A DNA stretch of 64,000 nucleotides from Prinia subflava (lineage: Eukaryota > Chordata > Aves > Passeriformes > Cisticolidae). This document shows, in pieces, positions 53,901 to 64,000 of this stretch. Numbering within the stretch: position 1 is the first letter of the stretch; every line of letters begins with the position of its first letter. The stretch covers positions 14,475,001 to 14,539,000 of the forward strand of contig NC_086259.1 in NCBI RefSeq assembly GCF_021018805.1, in the 5' to 3' direction. The notes beneath the pieces were generated by a model. That model searched no databases and was not told where the DNA came from. It saw only the letters and a program-made list of their open reading frames with translations. Position numbers and translations under genes: made by a program.

Positions 53901-56900
53901 GAGGCCACCTTCCTGCCCCCTGGCCGCCCAAAGGGCTGGAGGCAGAAGTTCCACCAAGTCCTCCAGGACACCATCAGAGGAGCCCGTTTCCATGTTCCCC
54001 GCATGGATGCTGAGGGGCCAGGGCTGGCCAAGCACCTGGCAGTGCTGCAGAAGGACATCGTGTCCGAGCTGCGCGTGGTGAAGGACCTGATGGTCCAGTG
54101 CGTCCCAGCTCACTACAACATCCTCAGCGTCTGCACCGCCACCTACCACCAGGCCCTCGCCAGCCACCTCCAGGAGATCCTGCGGGAGGACCTGGACAAA
54201 CAGGGACTCTTCCTCCTCCTTGAGTGGGCGCTCCATGTGTACCACAGGTCAGCACCAACCCCAGCACCAGCCAAGCGGGGGATGTTGTGGAGAGCTGGGT
54301 TGTTCACCAGCTCATGGATGGGTTGGGAGAGTATCTCTGGCTGCCAGGGGATGACCAGGAGGGCAGAGGGGCAGGTAGGAATTTCTGGAAAACAGGCCTT
54401 CCCAGCCCTGCCCACCTCTGCCCTCCAGCGCAGAGATGATGGGTCACCCTGACCTCCTCCCAGAAGTGGATGTTTCTGCTCTGGATCCCTTGATGCCCTC
54501 TGAGCTTGTGGATCAGACAGAGAGGAGATATGTGATGAAAGTCAAGGTGAGTGAGTGGGACAGGGACCCAGTGACTCCCACTGAGCCAAGCATCTGCTCT
54601 GACAGCAGCTGCAGATCATGAGCCTGGGATGAGGCCCAAGAATTGCTGCTGTGCTATGCTGGGTCTCAAGGGAGTCTGTACTTGGCTTCTTGGGCTATCT
54701 GTGGTGGGTGTCCATCCTGCAGGCTAGCGTGTTCGAGTGGATGCAGAGGACGCTGGAGGGGGAGTTCAAAGAATGGTTCAAGGAAGAGGAACCTGAGACA
54801 GACCATCAGGGCTTCTTCCAGTCAGCCTTACCTGCCATTGTCATGCAGGTGGGACTCCAAGAACATGGGTACAGGTGGAGCATGGCCATGCTGAGACCTC
54901 TCAAAAAGGAGTCTGTGGCCTGCAGGCTCTCCCTGAATCACTTCCACTTTCCTCTTCTGCTGCAGATGCTGAATGAGAACATCCAGGTGGCTTCCTTAAT
55001 CACCGACTCTCTGCAGCAGAAGATCTACAACATGGCCCTGGAGGAGCTTGAGGCATTCCTGGGCTGGTCAGTGGAGCCACTCACACCCCTGTCCACCCTC
55101 ACAGACCCTGGGGCCATGGCCAAGCATCACAGGCTGGCGGTGGAGATCTGCTCTGGGGCACCCAATGCTGATCCAGGTCACAGAAGGCTCAGCAGCCTGT
55201 GTACCCATGGGGCTGCTGTCTCAGCCTTTGGGGGCATCAGCTGCCCCAAATGCTTGCCTGCTGAGCCCTCCCAAGGGGATCCAGAACAGATCCCACTGTC
55301 CCACACTGCCCAATGACCTGTCATTCTCCAACCTGGTGGCAGGATCTGGAAGGAGCCAAGTGAGCTGGGAGGGTCGTGGGAGGTCCCAGGAGCATCCCAG
55401 GGCCAGGTCCCTGTGGTGGGGCACCTGGGGCTCTGCCTGGCCATCACAGCTGCCTCGCTGTGTTGCAGCCTGCGGGAAGCCCTGGATCAGTGTGGGAAGG
55501 AGCACCGGCAGGACCGGGCCGTTCCCAAGTACTACATCTCCCACCTGCTGGCCGTGCTCAACAACAACCTGGCCCTCAGGTAACCTGCAGCAGCACCTGG
55601 CAGCTCTTGGAGCAACACCCAGCCCATCCTTCCTGAGACCAGTGTTCCCACTATGCTTCCCAGGCTACCTGTACCCTCTCTTCTCTCTCCTAGCAATTCT
55701 GTCTCCTCCCTGCACCCTGACACTGCCTGCAGAGAAGTCCCTGCATCCCTCCAGGCTGCTCTAGACAGGATGCAGAAGAAAGCCACCCAGCTTCTGCTGG
55801 AGGAGCTGCTCCTGGACCTGCAGGTATGTTGGTCCAGCACCTGAGCTGAACCCAGCAAGAACAGCCCTACTGCAACACCCCAGGCTGGAGTTCATTCCTC
55901 CCAGGGTTCCTGCCATGCACTCTGTACCCTGCTATCACCCTGCAGACATCTCTGCCAGCCTGTCCCCCAGACCCTGATAAACCACCCGATGTCTGCTGCC
56001 AGCAGCACCACCCTGTATCGCCGGGGCAGATGGCTCATGGCCCCCAAATCACTAACAGACAGAGACCAGAGCCATAGCCCCCCCGAGCTGCCTCATGCTC
56101 CTTCTGGCTGTTCCATGGCAGAAAACCAGCTGGGGAGCAGCAAAGTTTGTGTGGAGGATACGAATCCATGTGCAACTGCCCGAGTCGTTTCCTGCTACTG
56201 TAGTCAAATTTAGCTTTCCTGGAGTCTGGACCAAAAACCTGGAATAATTAACAGCATTACTATTTAGGGCTTGAATGCCATGAAAACAAAGGAAGAGCCA
56301 AAAGGTGAAGAGCTTGCAGGCAGCAGTGGCCCCAGCAGAGACAGGAGTGTGTGCCTTCAAGCAGGAAGACAGGCAAGGACAGCAGGGCAGGAGTAGGAAA
56401 TCAAAAAACATGTTATGTCTACACAAGGGAAGTGAAGAGGAATGGAAATTAAAAATAAAATCACAGCAGGACAGGCCAAAAGCAAGTGTGTGAGGAGCAG
56501 CTTGCTGCCCACACCTCAGGTGCACATCATGACCTAGATAAAGCCCCAGAATGAGGTTCTCAGGGTGTTGGGGAGGGACAGCCCCAGTGTTTCCATAATT
56601 TCCTAACCTTAACCACTCTGCTGTTTTTACATTGAGTTTTGGCTGGCAGCAGGGGCTTGAGGGCTTTGCAAGGCAAAGTGGCCGTGGTGCCAGGCAGCAG
56701 CTGCGGGTGTTGTGCTGCTCTGAGCTGGCAGCCCTGCGGAGATGCAGGGCACAGACACTGCTCCTCTGCTCCCTTCACAGCCCCTCTGCCTGCAGCTGCC
56801 TTCCCGCAAGTGGCTGTCCGGGTCCCAGCTCGTCGGCAGCATGTGTGAAGTGATTGACAAGTATGCCAAGGATTTCTCCCGCCTCAGGAAACCCTTGTTC

Positions 56901-58411
56901 ACGGTACCTCCTGCCAAGGGCTGCTGGTCTGTGGGATAGGGAGGCTGGGACAGGGGGCCGTGCCGGGGTGCAGGATGCTGGGAACACTGGAAGTCCGTGT
57001 CCTCCGGAGCAGCCCCGCCACACGGGGATATTCAAGGCTTCCCCCAAATCCAGCTGTTTTCCCTGTCCCTTCGGTCAGAGGTCTTCCCAGGAGATTGTTC
57101 CCATGGCTTGGTGTTGTATCAGCCCTTTTTGCCTCTGCCTTTCCCTGGGACGCTGGGGTCTGGACACCCAGGCAATGCCAGCGCTAACAACTGTCCCCTG
57201 CCCAGCTCCTGCTGGCGGAGAGCGAGCTCCTGGTGGCGAGCCAGTACCTGCGGGCACTGCTGCAGAGGAAGATGGTGTGCAAGGGCCGGGAGGAGAGGGG
57301 CCAGCTGTGCCACCGCCTGCTGCAGGACGCCACGCAGCTCCGGGAGCTCTTCTGTGGCCTGGTGAGAGGCGCCTGGGTGCGGAGGGGAGCCGGGGCTGTG
57401 CCACGGAAAGGGAGCATCACCTCACCCCCCTGCTCCCCTCCAGCCCACAGCCCACGAGCAAATGGGGCTGTTACATTGGATGGTTGTGAGGCCAGCATGG
57501 GAGGAACTGGCTGGATTAGGGACTCTGGGGACCGTCACCCTGCCCAGCAGCCCCTGATGGGTGGGACATGCTGAGTGGGAAGACACCAGCTGCAGGTCCC
57601 CACGAGGGCACCGAGGACACAGCTGTCTCCCCAGCCACTGCAGTGACCTCCCCTGGGTCTCACACCTGGCTGCTTTCCCCACCAGGGACTGGAAAAGAGC
57701 CAGCAGAGCCTGGAGGCTGTTTTTGCCCTGCGGGAGCTGATCTGCCTCAAAGACCCAGCATTACTCAGCCTGGAGGTGCTGGGCTTCATCAACAAGTACC
57801 CCGATGTCAGGTAAAGTACTGCCCAGGAGAGCCAGTCTTGGGCTGCACCCTGTGAGGTGACACAGCAGAGCAGGCAGAAACCTGAGCCTTTACCCCCTTC
57901 TCTCTGAGGTTTCCTTTTCCCATGCTCCAGATTTGAGGGATTCTTCAAAAGTCCCAAGGGCAGAGGTGTAAAGAAAATAGCAGTTCTGGTGCAGCATTTG
58001 CACATCTGTATTTGGTGGCCAAACAAGCGGTGAAAAGTGACAAAACACCAAATTTGGAATGTCAAAACCAAATTCAAAAGGTTTGGGGGGATTGATTTCA
58101 AGAAAATGCTACTTTGCCTGGTGCAAAGCACCAGTTTTCCCCTGGCCTTGGCTCGGCTTCTCTGGATCAGGGGGATTTGCAGGACACGAGCAGTGCCCAG
58201 GCTCACCTCTGCCTCTCTGCCCAGTGACGAGCACGTCTCCACCTTGCTGGATATCCGCGGTGACGTCTCCAAGGAAGTGCGGCACGTGGTGCTGGAAATG
58301 ATGGCTCAGCACCCCCAGGTCCTGCCCGAGGGCTACCGGCCCATCTTCAGCACCATCCTGGTCCCTGTGCCGGAGCTGCCCTTCTGCCTTCGCAAGGGCA
58401 AGTGTGCCTGA
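50949..58411 (+). CDS. EXOC3L1: Exocyst complex component 3-like protein 1
   Basis: A Sec6/EXOC3-related protein linked to exocyst-dependent secretion; the mammalian protein was implicated in insulin granule release. Exons: 50949-50991, 51952-52112, 53074-53293, 53587-54247, 54429-54546, 54723-54848, 54966-55066, 55469-55579, 55694-55823, 56781-56903, 57206-57361, 57686-57810, 58225-58411; total 2262 nt, 753 aa (human about 746). The N-terminus carries the family block EKAEKLARGAALKWASGVFYRPEKLEGLGHYRRRE. A coiled-coil region (about 75-140, VQSYLEGVSAGLEQLRSAAQ) leads into the Sec6 helical domain, which runs to the end. A second Met at 50955 (MSAEDE) is a plausible alternative start, two codons in. 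Exon 4 (661 nt) is unusually large. I prefer EXOC3L1 over EXOC3 and other EXOC3-like paralogues because of the N-terminus and adjacency to E2F4. Confidence 0.95.
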
Positions 58412-60270
58412 CCCTGCCTGGCACTGCTGGGGCCGTGCGGGGCAGTTCTGTGGCTGTGCGTGCTGACAATGGAGGTGACAAGTGGCCTCCCCTACACACA
58501 GCACCTTGTCCTGTGCTGGGGACAGGCTGGATAAAGGCCATCCTCCTCTGGTCTTGCCCCATGAGAAGACTGTCCCCTGCAAGCACCTGGGATACCTGGG
58601 CTGGGGGAGATCCAACCTGCAGCTATTTTGCTGGCCTGCTGGGACAGTGACTGAGGGCTGCTCAGGCTCAGGCCCACTGCCTGCAGGAGAAAGAAGAGTT
58701 GCAGAATGGACAGGAATCTGCAGCTGGGGCAAATTCACGTGTCCATGAGGCTGCAGGGATGTTTGAGTTTCCCCAAGTCTCCAGACAGCCCCCTGAGCCA
58801 GTGTGTCCCGGCCATGGAGGCTGTCACCATTCCAGCTCTGGAGCCTTGCTGGGACCAGGATGGCAGGAGGGTTTCAGCCATGGGAGGTCCTCTGGGGTTG
58901 GGTGTTGCTGCTCCACCAGGCTGGGCCCTGCATGGCTCATGGGGAGCTGCTGAGCCAGCTCATCGTGGTTCACAGATGCGGAGGAGAAGAGCACAAGCTG
59001 TGTCCCCACCCTGGACAGTGCCATCAGCCCTGTGGGCACAAAGGGACAGCTCTGAGTTCCTGCTGACTGCCAGACTCCTGGCTCTGGCTCATTTGCCAGC
59101 ATCCAAGGCAGGAGTGCAGTTGAAGGCTCTCAAGCTACACGGTGTGTTGTCCTGCTCAAAGGTTCCTCCGTGATGGGCAGCACCACCCTGAGCACTGGCT
59201 CTCCCTCCATCCTCTGCTGCTGCCCAGCCCTTGGCATCTCCTCCCAGGTGCCGTGTGAAGATCAGGAGCAGTCTGTGTCTCTGCCTGCACCCTTGTACCC
59301 AGCCCCTGCAGTGCCCTGGGAGACCTCCATGCTCTGCCATGCTTCCCACCCTGGGATGGGCCATATCCCACTGTCCTTGTGTGGTACCACTGCTGGAAAT
59401 AAAGGCCTAAGCTCTGCACTCGCTGCCCAGTGTCCAGGCTCTGCTCCCTAGAGGGTTGGGGCAGGGATCCATCCCCGTGTTCAGCATCACTCCAAACCTG
59501 GCTCCCTGCACCTTGTGCCAGCTCAGGAGATCACCCAGGGCCCAGGGGATGATGCAGACACTACATACCTGTTGTGCAGGACAGAGGGGGCTGAGTGCTC
59601 CCCAGCCCTGGTGGCTGCAGTGCTAGGGGCATACTCAGTGAAGGGCTCCACCTCAGCTTGGGGAGGTGCCCACTGTCCTCCCTGGGGCTCATGGTGTACT
59701 TGCCCAGCTGGCCACAGCTCCCCCCTGCCTGGGAAGGTGCCTGCCCTCCCCACCTGCCCCCACTGGCTCTGGGACTTGTTCACCTGCACCATGGACATGG
59801 ATCAAAGGGTGGCCATGAGCCCTGGGAACATCCAGCTGGGACCAGCTCCGTGCCAGGCCAGGACTTCATGGCCATGTGGAAAAACAGCTCTAGTCCCAAC
59901 AGATCTGAAACAAGTCTGAGCACAGGATGACCTCCCACCCCAGGCACTGGTGCCCATCCCAGCATGTCCAGCCCCACTGCTGCCCCAGCTGTGTGCCCAC
60001 AACCAGCCCCCTGTGCCCTCCACCACAGCCCTGTGGTGCTCTCCCACTCCAGCTCCACAGGCTGCAGTCAGAACTAACACAACCCATGCCAGCAAAAGCC
60101 CAAGCCCCACACCAGGTGTCTTTTGACAGTACCTTCCCACGTCCCTGTTTGTGTGTGGCACAGTATGTGCCAGGCTTGGCCTGTCTCTGCTGCCCCTGCC
60201 CACAGCTGCCCACAAGGCCACAGGGAGACCTTAACCTGGCCAGCCATGAGCCACGTGGCTCCCTGGCTGC
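58412..60270. other. EXOC3L1 3' region and spacer to CTRL
   Basis: The first kilobase is probably EXOC3L1 3' untranslated sequence, ending at the AATAAA at 59398-59403. The remaining 850 bp up to the CTRL TATA box holds no recognised exon or repeat. Confidence 0.55.
59398..59403 (+). promoter_or_regulatory. EXOC3L1 polyadenylation signal
   Basis: AATAAA lies 987 nt after the EXOC3L1 stop codon. No earlier AATAAA was noticed on this strand between the stop and this point. Confidence 0.6.
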
Positions 60271-60276
60271 TATAAA
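60252..60276 (+). promoter_or_regulatory. CTRL core promoter (E-box and TATA)
   Basis: TATAAA at 60271-60276 lies 40 bp before the CTRL start codon, with a CACGTG E-box at 60252-60257 upstream. The 5' untranslated region would be only about 15-20 nt, as is typical of pancreatic zymogen genes. I did not identify a complete PTF1 bipartite site. Confidence 0.7.
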
Positions 60277-60315
60277 GCTCGTGGTCTCCAGGGGTTGAGC
60301 CTGTCTCCTTTCAGG

Positions 60316-62365
60316 ATGGCGTTCCTGTGGGTGGTTGCCTGCCTGGCCCTTGCCAGCGCCGTCTCAGGTAAGCGCTGCCCATGGGTGTGGGAAGGTCCTG
60401 GGAGTGCAGCAGGATGCGAGGGAGGGTGACACAGAGTCACCCACACCAGCACAGGCAGCCCCCAGATATGAGTCCTGAGCTTTTGGATCACCCTGTGCCT
60501 CTCCTGCAGGCTGCGGGGTGCCCGCCATCAGCCCCTCGGTGGCCTACAGCGAGAGGATTGTCAACGGGCAGAACGCTGTGCCCGGCTCATGGCCCTGGCA
60601 GGTGTCCCTGCAGGTACAGCACCGTCCCTGGGCACTGCCCTAAGCACTGGCATGGCCAGCCTGGTGCCACGATTGGGCACCAAGGGGACCTCTGCCTGTC
60701 CCCAGCTTTGGGGTGTTCAGCCCACCCAGCCCCAGCTCCTCTTCCCTCTTCCCTCCCCAGACCCGCACAGGATCCCACTTCTGCGGCGGCTCCTTGATCA
60801 ACCAGTACTGGGTCGTCACAGCTGCCCACTGCAACTTCGAGTAAGGAGCGACACCTGCCCAGCCCACACCGGTGGCACGGGCAGGGCCAGGGGCTCGGAG
60901 CGTGCTGGGCATCTCTGAGTGGCACTCAAAGGGTGCCCCAAAGGCCTGAGCAGCCCAGGGCTTCCTCCCCAGTTGTCCCCATGGTGGCTTCCCTTGGGTT
61001 CCTCATGCCCGTGGCTGCCCCCAGTGCTGCTCCCATCTGGGGTGCTGGCTGGACACATGTCCTGACTCCCTCTTACCTCCTGCAGCCCGCGCAGCCACGT
61101 TGTCGTCCTCGGGGAATATAGCCTTGCTTCCAATGCTGAGGCCGTTCAAGTGAAGACCGTGTCCAGGGTGAGGCAGGGGGACACGGTCCTGGGACGGGGC
61201 TGCAGCTCCCGCAGGGCAGGCATGAAGTGCTGCGGTGTTTCTCTCTCTGCAGGCCATCACCAACCCCGGCTGGAACCCCAACACCATGAACAACGACATC
61301 ACCCTGCTGAGGCTGTCCTCGCCCGCCCAGCTGAACTCCCGTGTGTCCACCATCTGCCTGGCCCCTGCCAACCTGGTTCTGCCCAACAACGCCCGCGCCG
61401 TCACCACCGGCTGGGGACGCACCAACCCCAACTGTACGTGAGCTGCAGCTTCAGGGAGGGCTGCGTGCAGCTGCTGTTCTTCCTCGGGGCTCTGAGGCTC
61501 CAGGGGTGTCTGTGGGGGTGACAACTCCCGTACGAGTGGGAAGGGGGAAGCTGGGCAGTGGAGTAACCCTGTCTGAGCTGGGTGTGCACATGGGTGTAGG
61601 TGTGTGCTCAGGGGCTGGGTGCGTGTGTAACCCAGGGATGACTGGGCACAGGCACAAGCCTGCCCTTTCTCAGGGCTGCCTGCACGAGGTGAACCTGGGA
61701 AGAAGGGGTTTGTTGGCATGGAGGAGGAGGGAGCTTTGTATGGCAGTACCCATGCACCTGTGGAAGCTTGCCCAGGGCACCTGTGTGCTCTCCAGGAGAC
61801 CCACAGACACTGAGGTGATCTAACAGTGCTTCTTTCCCCTAGCCCAAGCCTTGGCATCAGTCCTGCAGCAGGTGACCGTGCCCCTCATCTCCCAGAGCCA
61901 GTGCATGCAGTACTGGGGCAACCGCATCACCAGCGCCATGATCTGTGCCGGTGGGGCTGGTGCCACCTCCTGCCAGGTAAGGAGACAAACTCCTGCTGCA
62001 CAGGGTGGGTGGGAAGGATATGCGGGGTCTTGCTGAGCTGCCATGGCCTCACAGGGAGGGTGGAGGAGCAGGGTACATGGGGTCTTGCACTTATGGAGTC
62101 AGATATTTAAGCTAGAGCCCCTGGCTGTGTGCAGCGGATCAGGTGGCCGGGGCAGCCGTTTGGAGCATGTGGCAAGAGCACTAAGCAGGAATCTTCTCTG
62201 CAGGGTGACTCTGGTGGACCTCTGGTGTACCAGAGTGGGAATGGCTGGACCCTGATTGGCATTGTCTCCTGGGGAACCTCCAACTGCAACATCAACACGC
62301 CGGCCATGTACACTCGTGTCAGCATGTTCCGTAACTGGATCGACACCGTCGTTGCTCAGGGCTAA
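60316..62365 (+). CDS. CTRL: Chymotrypsin-like protease precursor
   Basis: A secreted pancreatic serine protease of the chymotrypsin family (peptidase S1). Exons: 60316-60367, 60510-60613, 60761-60840, 61086-61167, 61253-61433, 61843-61976, 62204-62365; total 795 nt, 264 aa, the human CTRL length. An 18-residue signal peptide ([18 protein letters not shown]) precedes CGVPAIS, whose Cys1 would keep the propeptide disulfide-linked to Cys122 (STICLAP). Activation follows Arg at SER|IVNG. The triad is complete: TAAHC (His57), NNDITLL (Asp102), QGDSGGPL (Ser195). The S1 pocket has Thr at the position of Ser189 (GATSCQGDSGG), Gly216 and Ala226 (NTPAMYT), consistent with chymotrypsin-type cleavage after large hydrophobic residues. 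CTRB paralogues are less likely given the CTRL-specific propeptide and [16 protein letters not shown], and the LCAT/E2F4 neighbourhood. Confidence 0.93.
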
Positions 62366-62398
62366 AGCTGCTGCCAGCGTGATCCCTTCACTGGGATT

Positions 62399-62404
62399 AA
62401 TAAA
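62399..62404 (+). promoter_or_regulatory. CTRL polyadenylation signal
   Basis: AATAAA lies 34 nt after the CTRL stop codon, giving a very short 3' untranslated region, as is common for abundant pancreatic zymogen transcripts. Confidence 0.85.
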
Positions 62405-62545
62405 GTATCACCATTTGCTTGTGCCAAATACTGCCTCTGGCTCCTTTCTTCTCACGATGCAGAGCAGGGTCAAAGACACATGGAGGAGCCTGGAGCACTC
62501 TGTGCTTCTCTCCTGAACCCCAGCACTTCCCAGAGCTGGAGCTTG

Positions 62546-62651
62546 GTGGGGAGTTTCCTGGAAATTAAGGCACAGCCGACATGCAGGCACCTGCCTTGGA
62601 GTGCTGCACTCTTAATCCAGGGTAAAAGGGGAGACCGAGTGGTCAAAAAAA
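62546..62651 (+). repeat. 106-bp direct repeat, copy A
   Basis: Nearly identical to 63836-63941, with four substitutions and no gap at a constant offset of 1290 bp. It starts gtggggagtttcctg and ends gagtggtc followed by an A run. It contains self-complementary pieces: AAGGCA with TGCCTT, GAGTGCTGCACTC, and GACCGAGTGGTC. The hexamer AGCTTG occurs just before the repeat and just after its A run, which could be a target-site duplication. I do not recognise the family. Confidence 0.85.
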
Positions 62652-63161
62652 CCAGCTTGCAATGGAAGGTGGGTCTTGGTGGGTGCACAGGATCCTAAAG
62701 GATCCCTGCCTGCAGTTTAAAAACATGATTTGTGTAGCAGCTGGGAACACAGAGCTGAAAGGGAGAAGTGCCACGGGCAGCTCTTAGGGAAGGTGGAAGG
62801 GGACGGCTGGAGAACAACACACTGCTTCACACCTGCAGATCTGCCAGGTAACAGTGGGAAACTGAAGGACACTGCAAATGAAAATTTGAAGCTGAAGACA
62901 AGTATCAAGGCCAGGAGACAGGCTTTCACTCAAATGTCTTGAGACAATGGCTGGCGGACAAAAAAATAGTCTAGTGGGACATGGGAGTAGCAAGACACAT
63001 GCTCAATGAATTACAATCCGGTTCCCAGCAGCTCAAAATAGAGCTGGTGATAAGGCACTGTGGAGAGAAGCAGGATCAGACTGTCCCAACATGAGGTGTG
63101 GGGTTTAGCTTTCCTGACCAGTGATGTGAAGGTGATACAACACCTTTCCTGTAATAAGGAC

Positions 63162-63190
63162 AATAAATAATAAATAATAAATAATAAATA
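63162..63190. repeat. (AATAAAT)4 microsatellite
   Basis: Four copies of the 7-mer AATAAAT. Both edges carry an aaggaca motif (63157-63162 region and 63189-63195 region). Confidence 0.85.
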
Positions 63191-63835
63191 AGGACAGCAG
63201 AGCCATGGGGTACACAGAATACATGGACATGTTTTAGCAGACAGAGTACACCAAATAAATAATTCTGTACACTCTAACTTGAACATTACAGACTAATTAC
63301 ACTGGGTCCAACCTCATCTGACAGGACAGTCCTTAGAGTAAAGCCAGGACTCGAGAGGCAAGGCGGGGTGTGGGACACTTCTCCAGACAGTCCCGTGAGG
63401 AGAGCGCCTGGATGAGACCGGAGTCGCTTCCAAACTGCTCCAGCCCAGCACCGGAAACCGCGCAACCGAGAATAGCATCCAGTGGCGGAAGGGCTGCGAT
63501 CCCAGGGGCCTCCCGGGAGGAGTCCTTCCCCAGGGAAAGGCAACAGGAAAGCTCCCGGCATCGGGGCACCCGCGCAGGAGCTGCTGCTCTGTAACACCCC
63601 TCGCAAAGATTCTACATTCAGCAGACAAACAGTGCAACGACCTCTGCAACAGCAGCCAGAGTTTGCCCGTCACACACGAGGGATCTACAGTATCACCAGG
63701 CAGGAGGGGACATGGGACAGGGGACAGTTATCACCAGGCAGAGCTCCCGCTGCCCTTGGCACACCGAGGGCAGAAGGCACTGAGCTCCACGATGCCGCTT
63801 GCCACAGCACATCCCTGGTGTTCACATTTATTTCT

Positions 63836-63942
63836 GTGGGGAGTTTCCTGCAAATTAAGGCACAGCTGACATGCAGGCACCTGCCTTGGAGTGCTGCACT
63901 CTTAATCCAGGGTAAAAGAGGAGACTGAGTGGTCAAAAAAAA
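63836..63942 (+). repeat. 106-bp direct repeat, copy B
   Basis: Same orientation as copy A at 62546-62651. Two of the four differences are CpG to TpG changes in this copy (cagccgac to cagctgac, gaccgag to gactgag), so copy A looks closer to the ancestral state. An A run of eight follows. No target-site duplication was seen around this copy. Confidence 0.85.
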
Positions 63943-64000
63943 CACCAAAACCCTCCCAAGAGTGGTGAAGGCAACTTGGGGCTGGATACTGAGTGATACA

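Larger units (their letters stand above)
62405..64000. other. Right-end intergenic region
   Basis: No protein gene recognised. It contains the two 106-bp direct repeats, a 7-bp microsatellite, and a CpG-richer stretch around 63380-63600 that could belong to a neighbouring promoter outside the window. Confidence 0.5.

Noticed and set aside
62470..63948. Shared short peptide in minus-strand frames of the two 106-bp repeats, suggesting a duplicated exon
   Set aside because: Three of the four differences change amino acids, and copy A lacks an AG acceptor, so there is no sign of coding constraint.

Overview
The window is vertebrate nuclear DNA, almost certainly from a bird. It holds intron-rich genes with GT-AG junctions, CpG-rich promoters, compact gene spacing, and many copies of the avian CR1 LINE 3' end in both orientations. 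The gene content matches the conserved cluster of human 16q22.1 (which I associate from memory with chicken chromosome 11). All exon boundaries below were read by eye from splice sites and reading-frame continuity; every one of the seven gene models closes in frame.

Layout. 1-5000: no protein gene recognised; an intact tRNA-His (+), an intact tRNA-Lys (-), a decayed second copy of the tRNA-His, and a CR1 fragment. 5080-10499: LCAT (+, 6 exons, 454 aa), with a TATA box and a polyA signal. 11139-11525: a diverged minisatellite leading into a CpG island with GC boxes and two inverted CCAAT boxes. 11829-22530: MATCAP1/KIAA0895L (+, at least 6 exons, 414 aa modelled). Then three minus-strand genes packed head to tail: TMEM208 (28958 down to 24134, 173 aa), ELMO3 (37391 down to 30475, 20 exons, 719 aa) and E2F4 (49878 down to 39803, 10 exons, 394 aa). 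E2F4 faces EXOC3L1 (+, 50949-58411, 13 exons, 753 aa) across about 1.07 kb of CpG-rich DNA split by a CR1 insertion. CTRL, a pancreatic chymotrypsin-like protease (+, 60316-62365, 7 exons, 264 aa), follows. The last 1.6 kb has no recognised gene but carries two nearly identical 106-bp direct repeats.

The genes do not form a pathway. LCAT acts in plasma HDL metabolism, MATCAP1 in tubulin detyrosination, TMEM208 in ER protein targeting, ELMO3 in DOCK-Rac signalling, E2F4 in cell-cycle repression, EXOC3L1 in exocyst-type secretion, and CTRL in digestion. What links them is conserved synteny, rearranged relative to mammals.

I did not find a new multi-gene system. The best second looks are a textbook U12-type AT-AC intron in E2F4, the decayed tRNA-His segmental copy, the AHSMGN nucleophile elbow in LCAT, the structured 106-bp direct repeats near the right end, and a minisatellite beside the MATCAP1 promoter.
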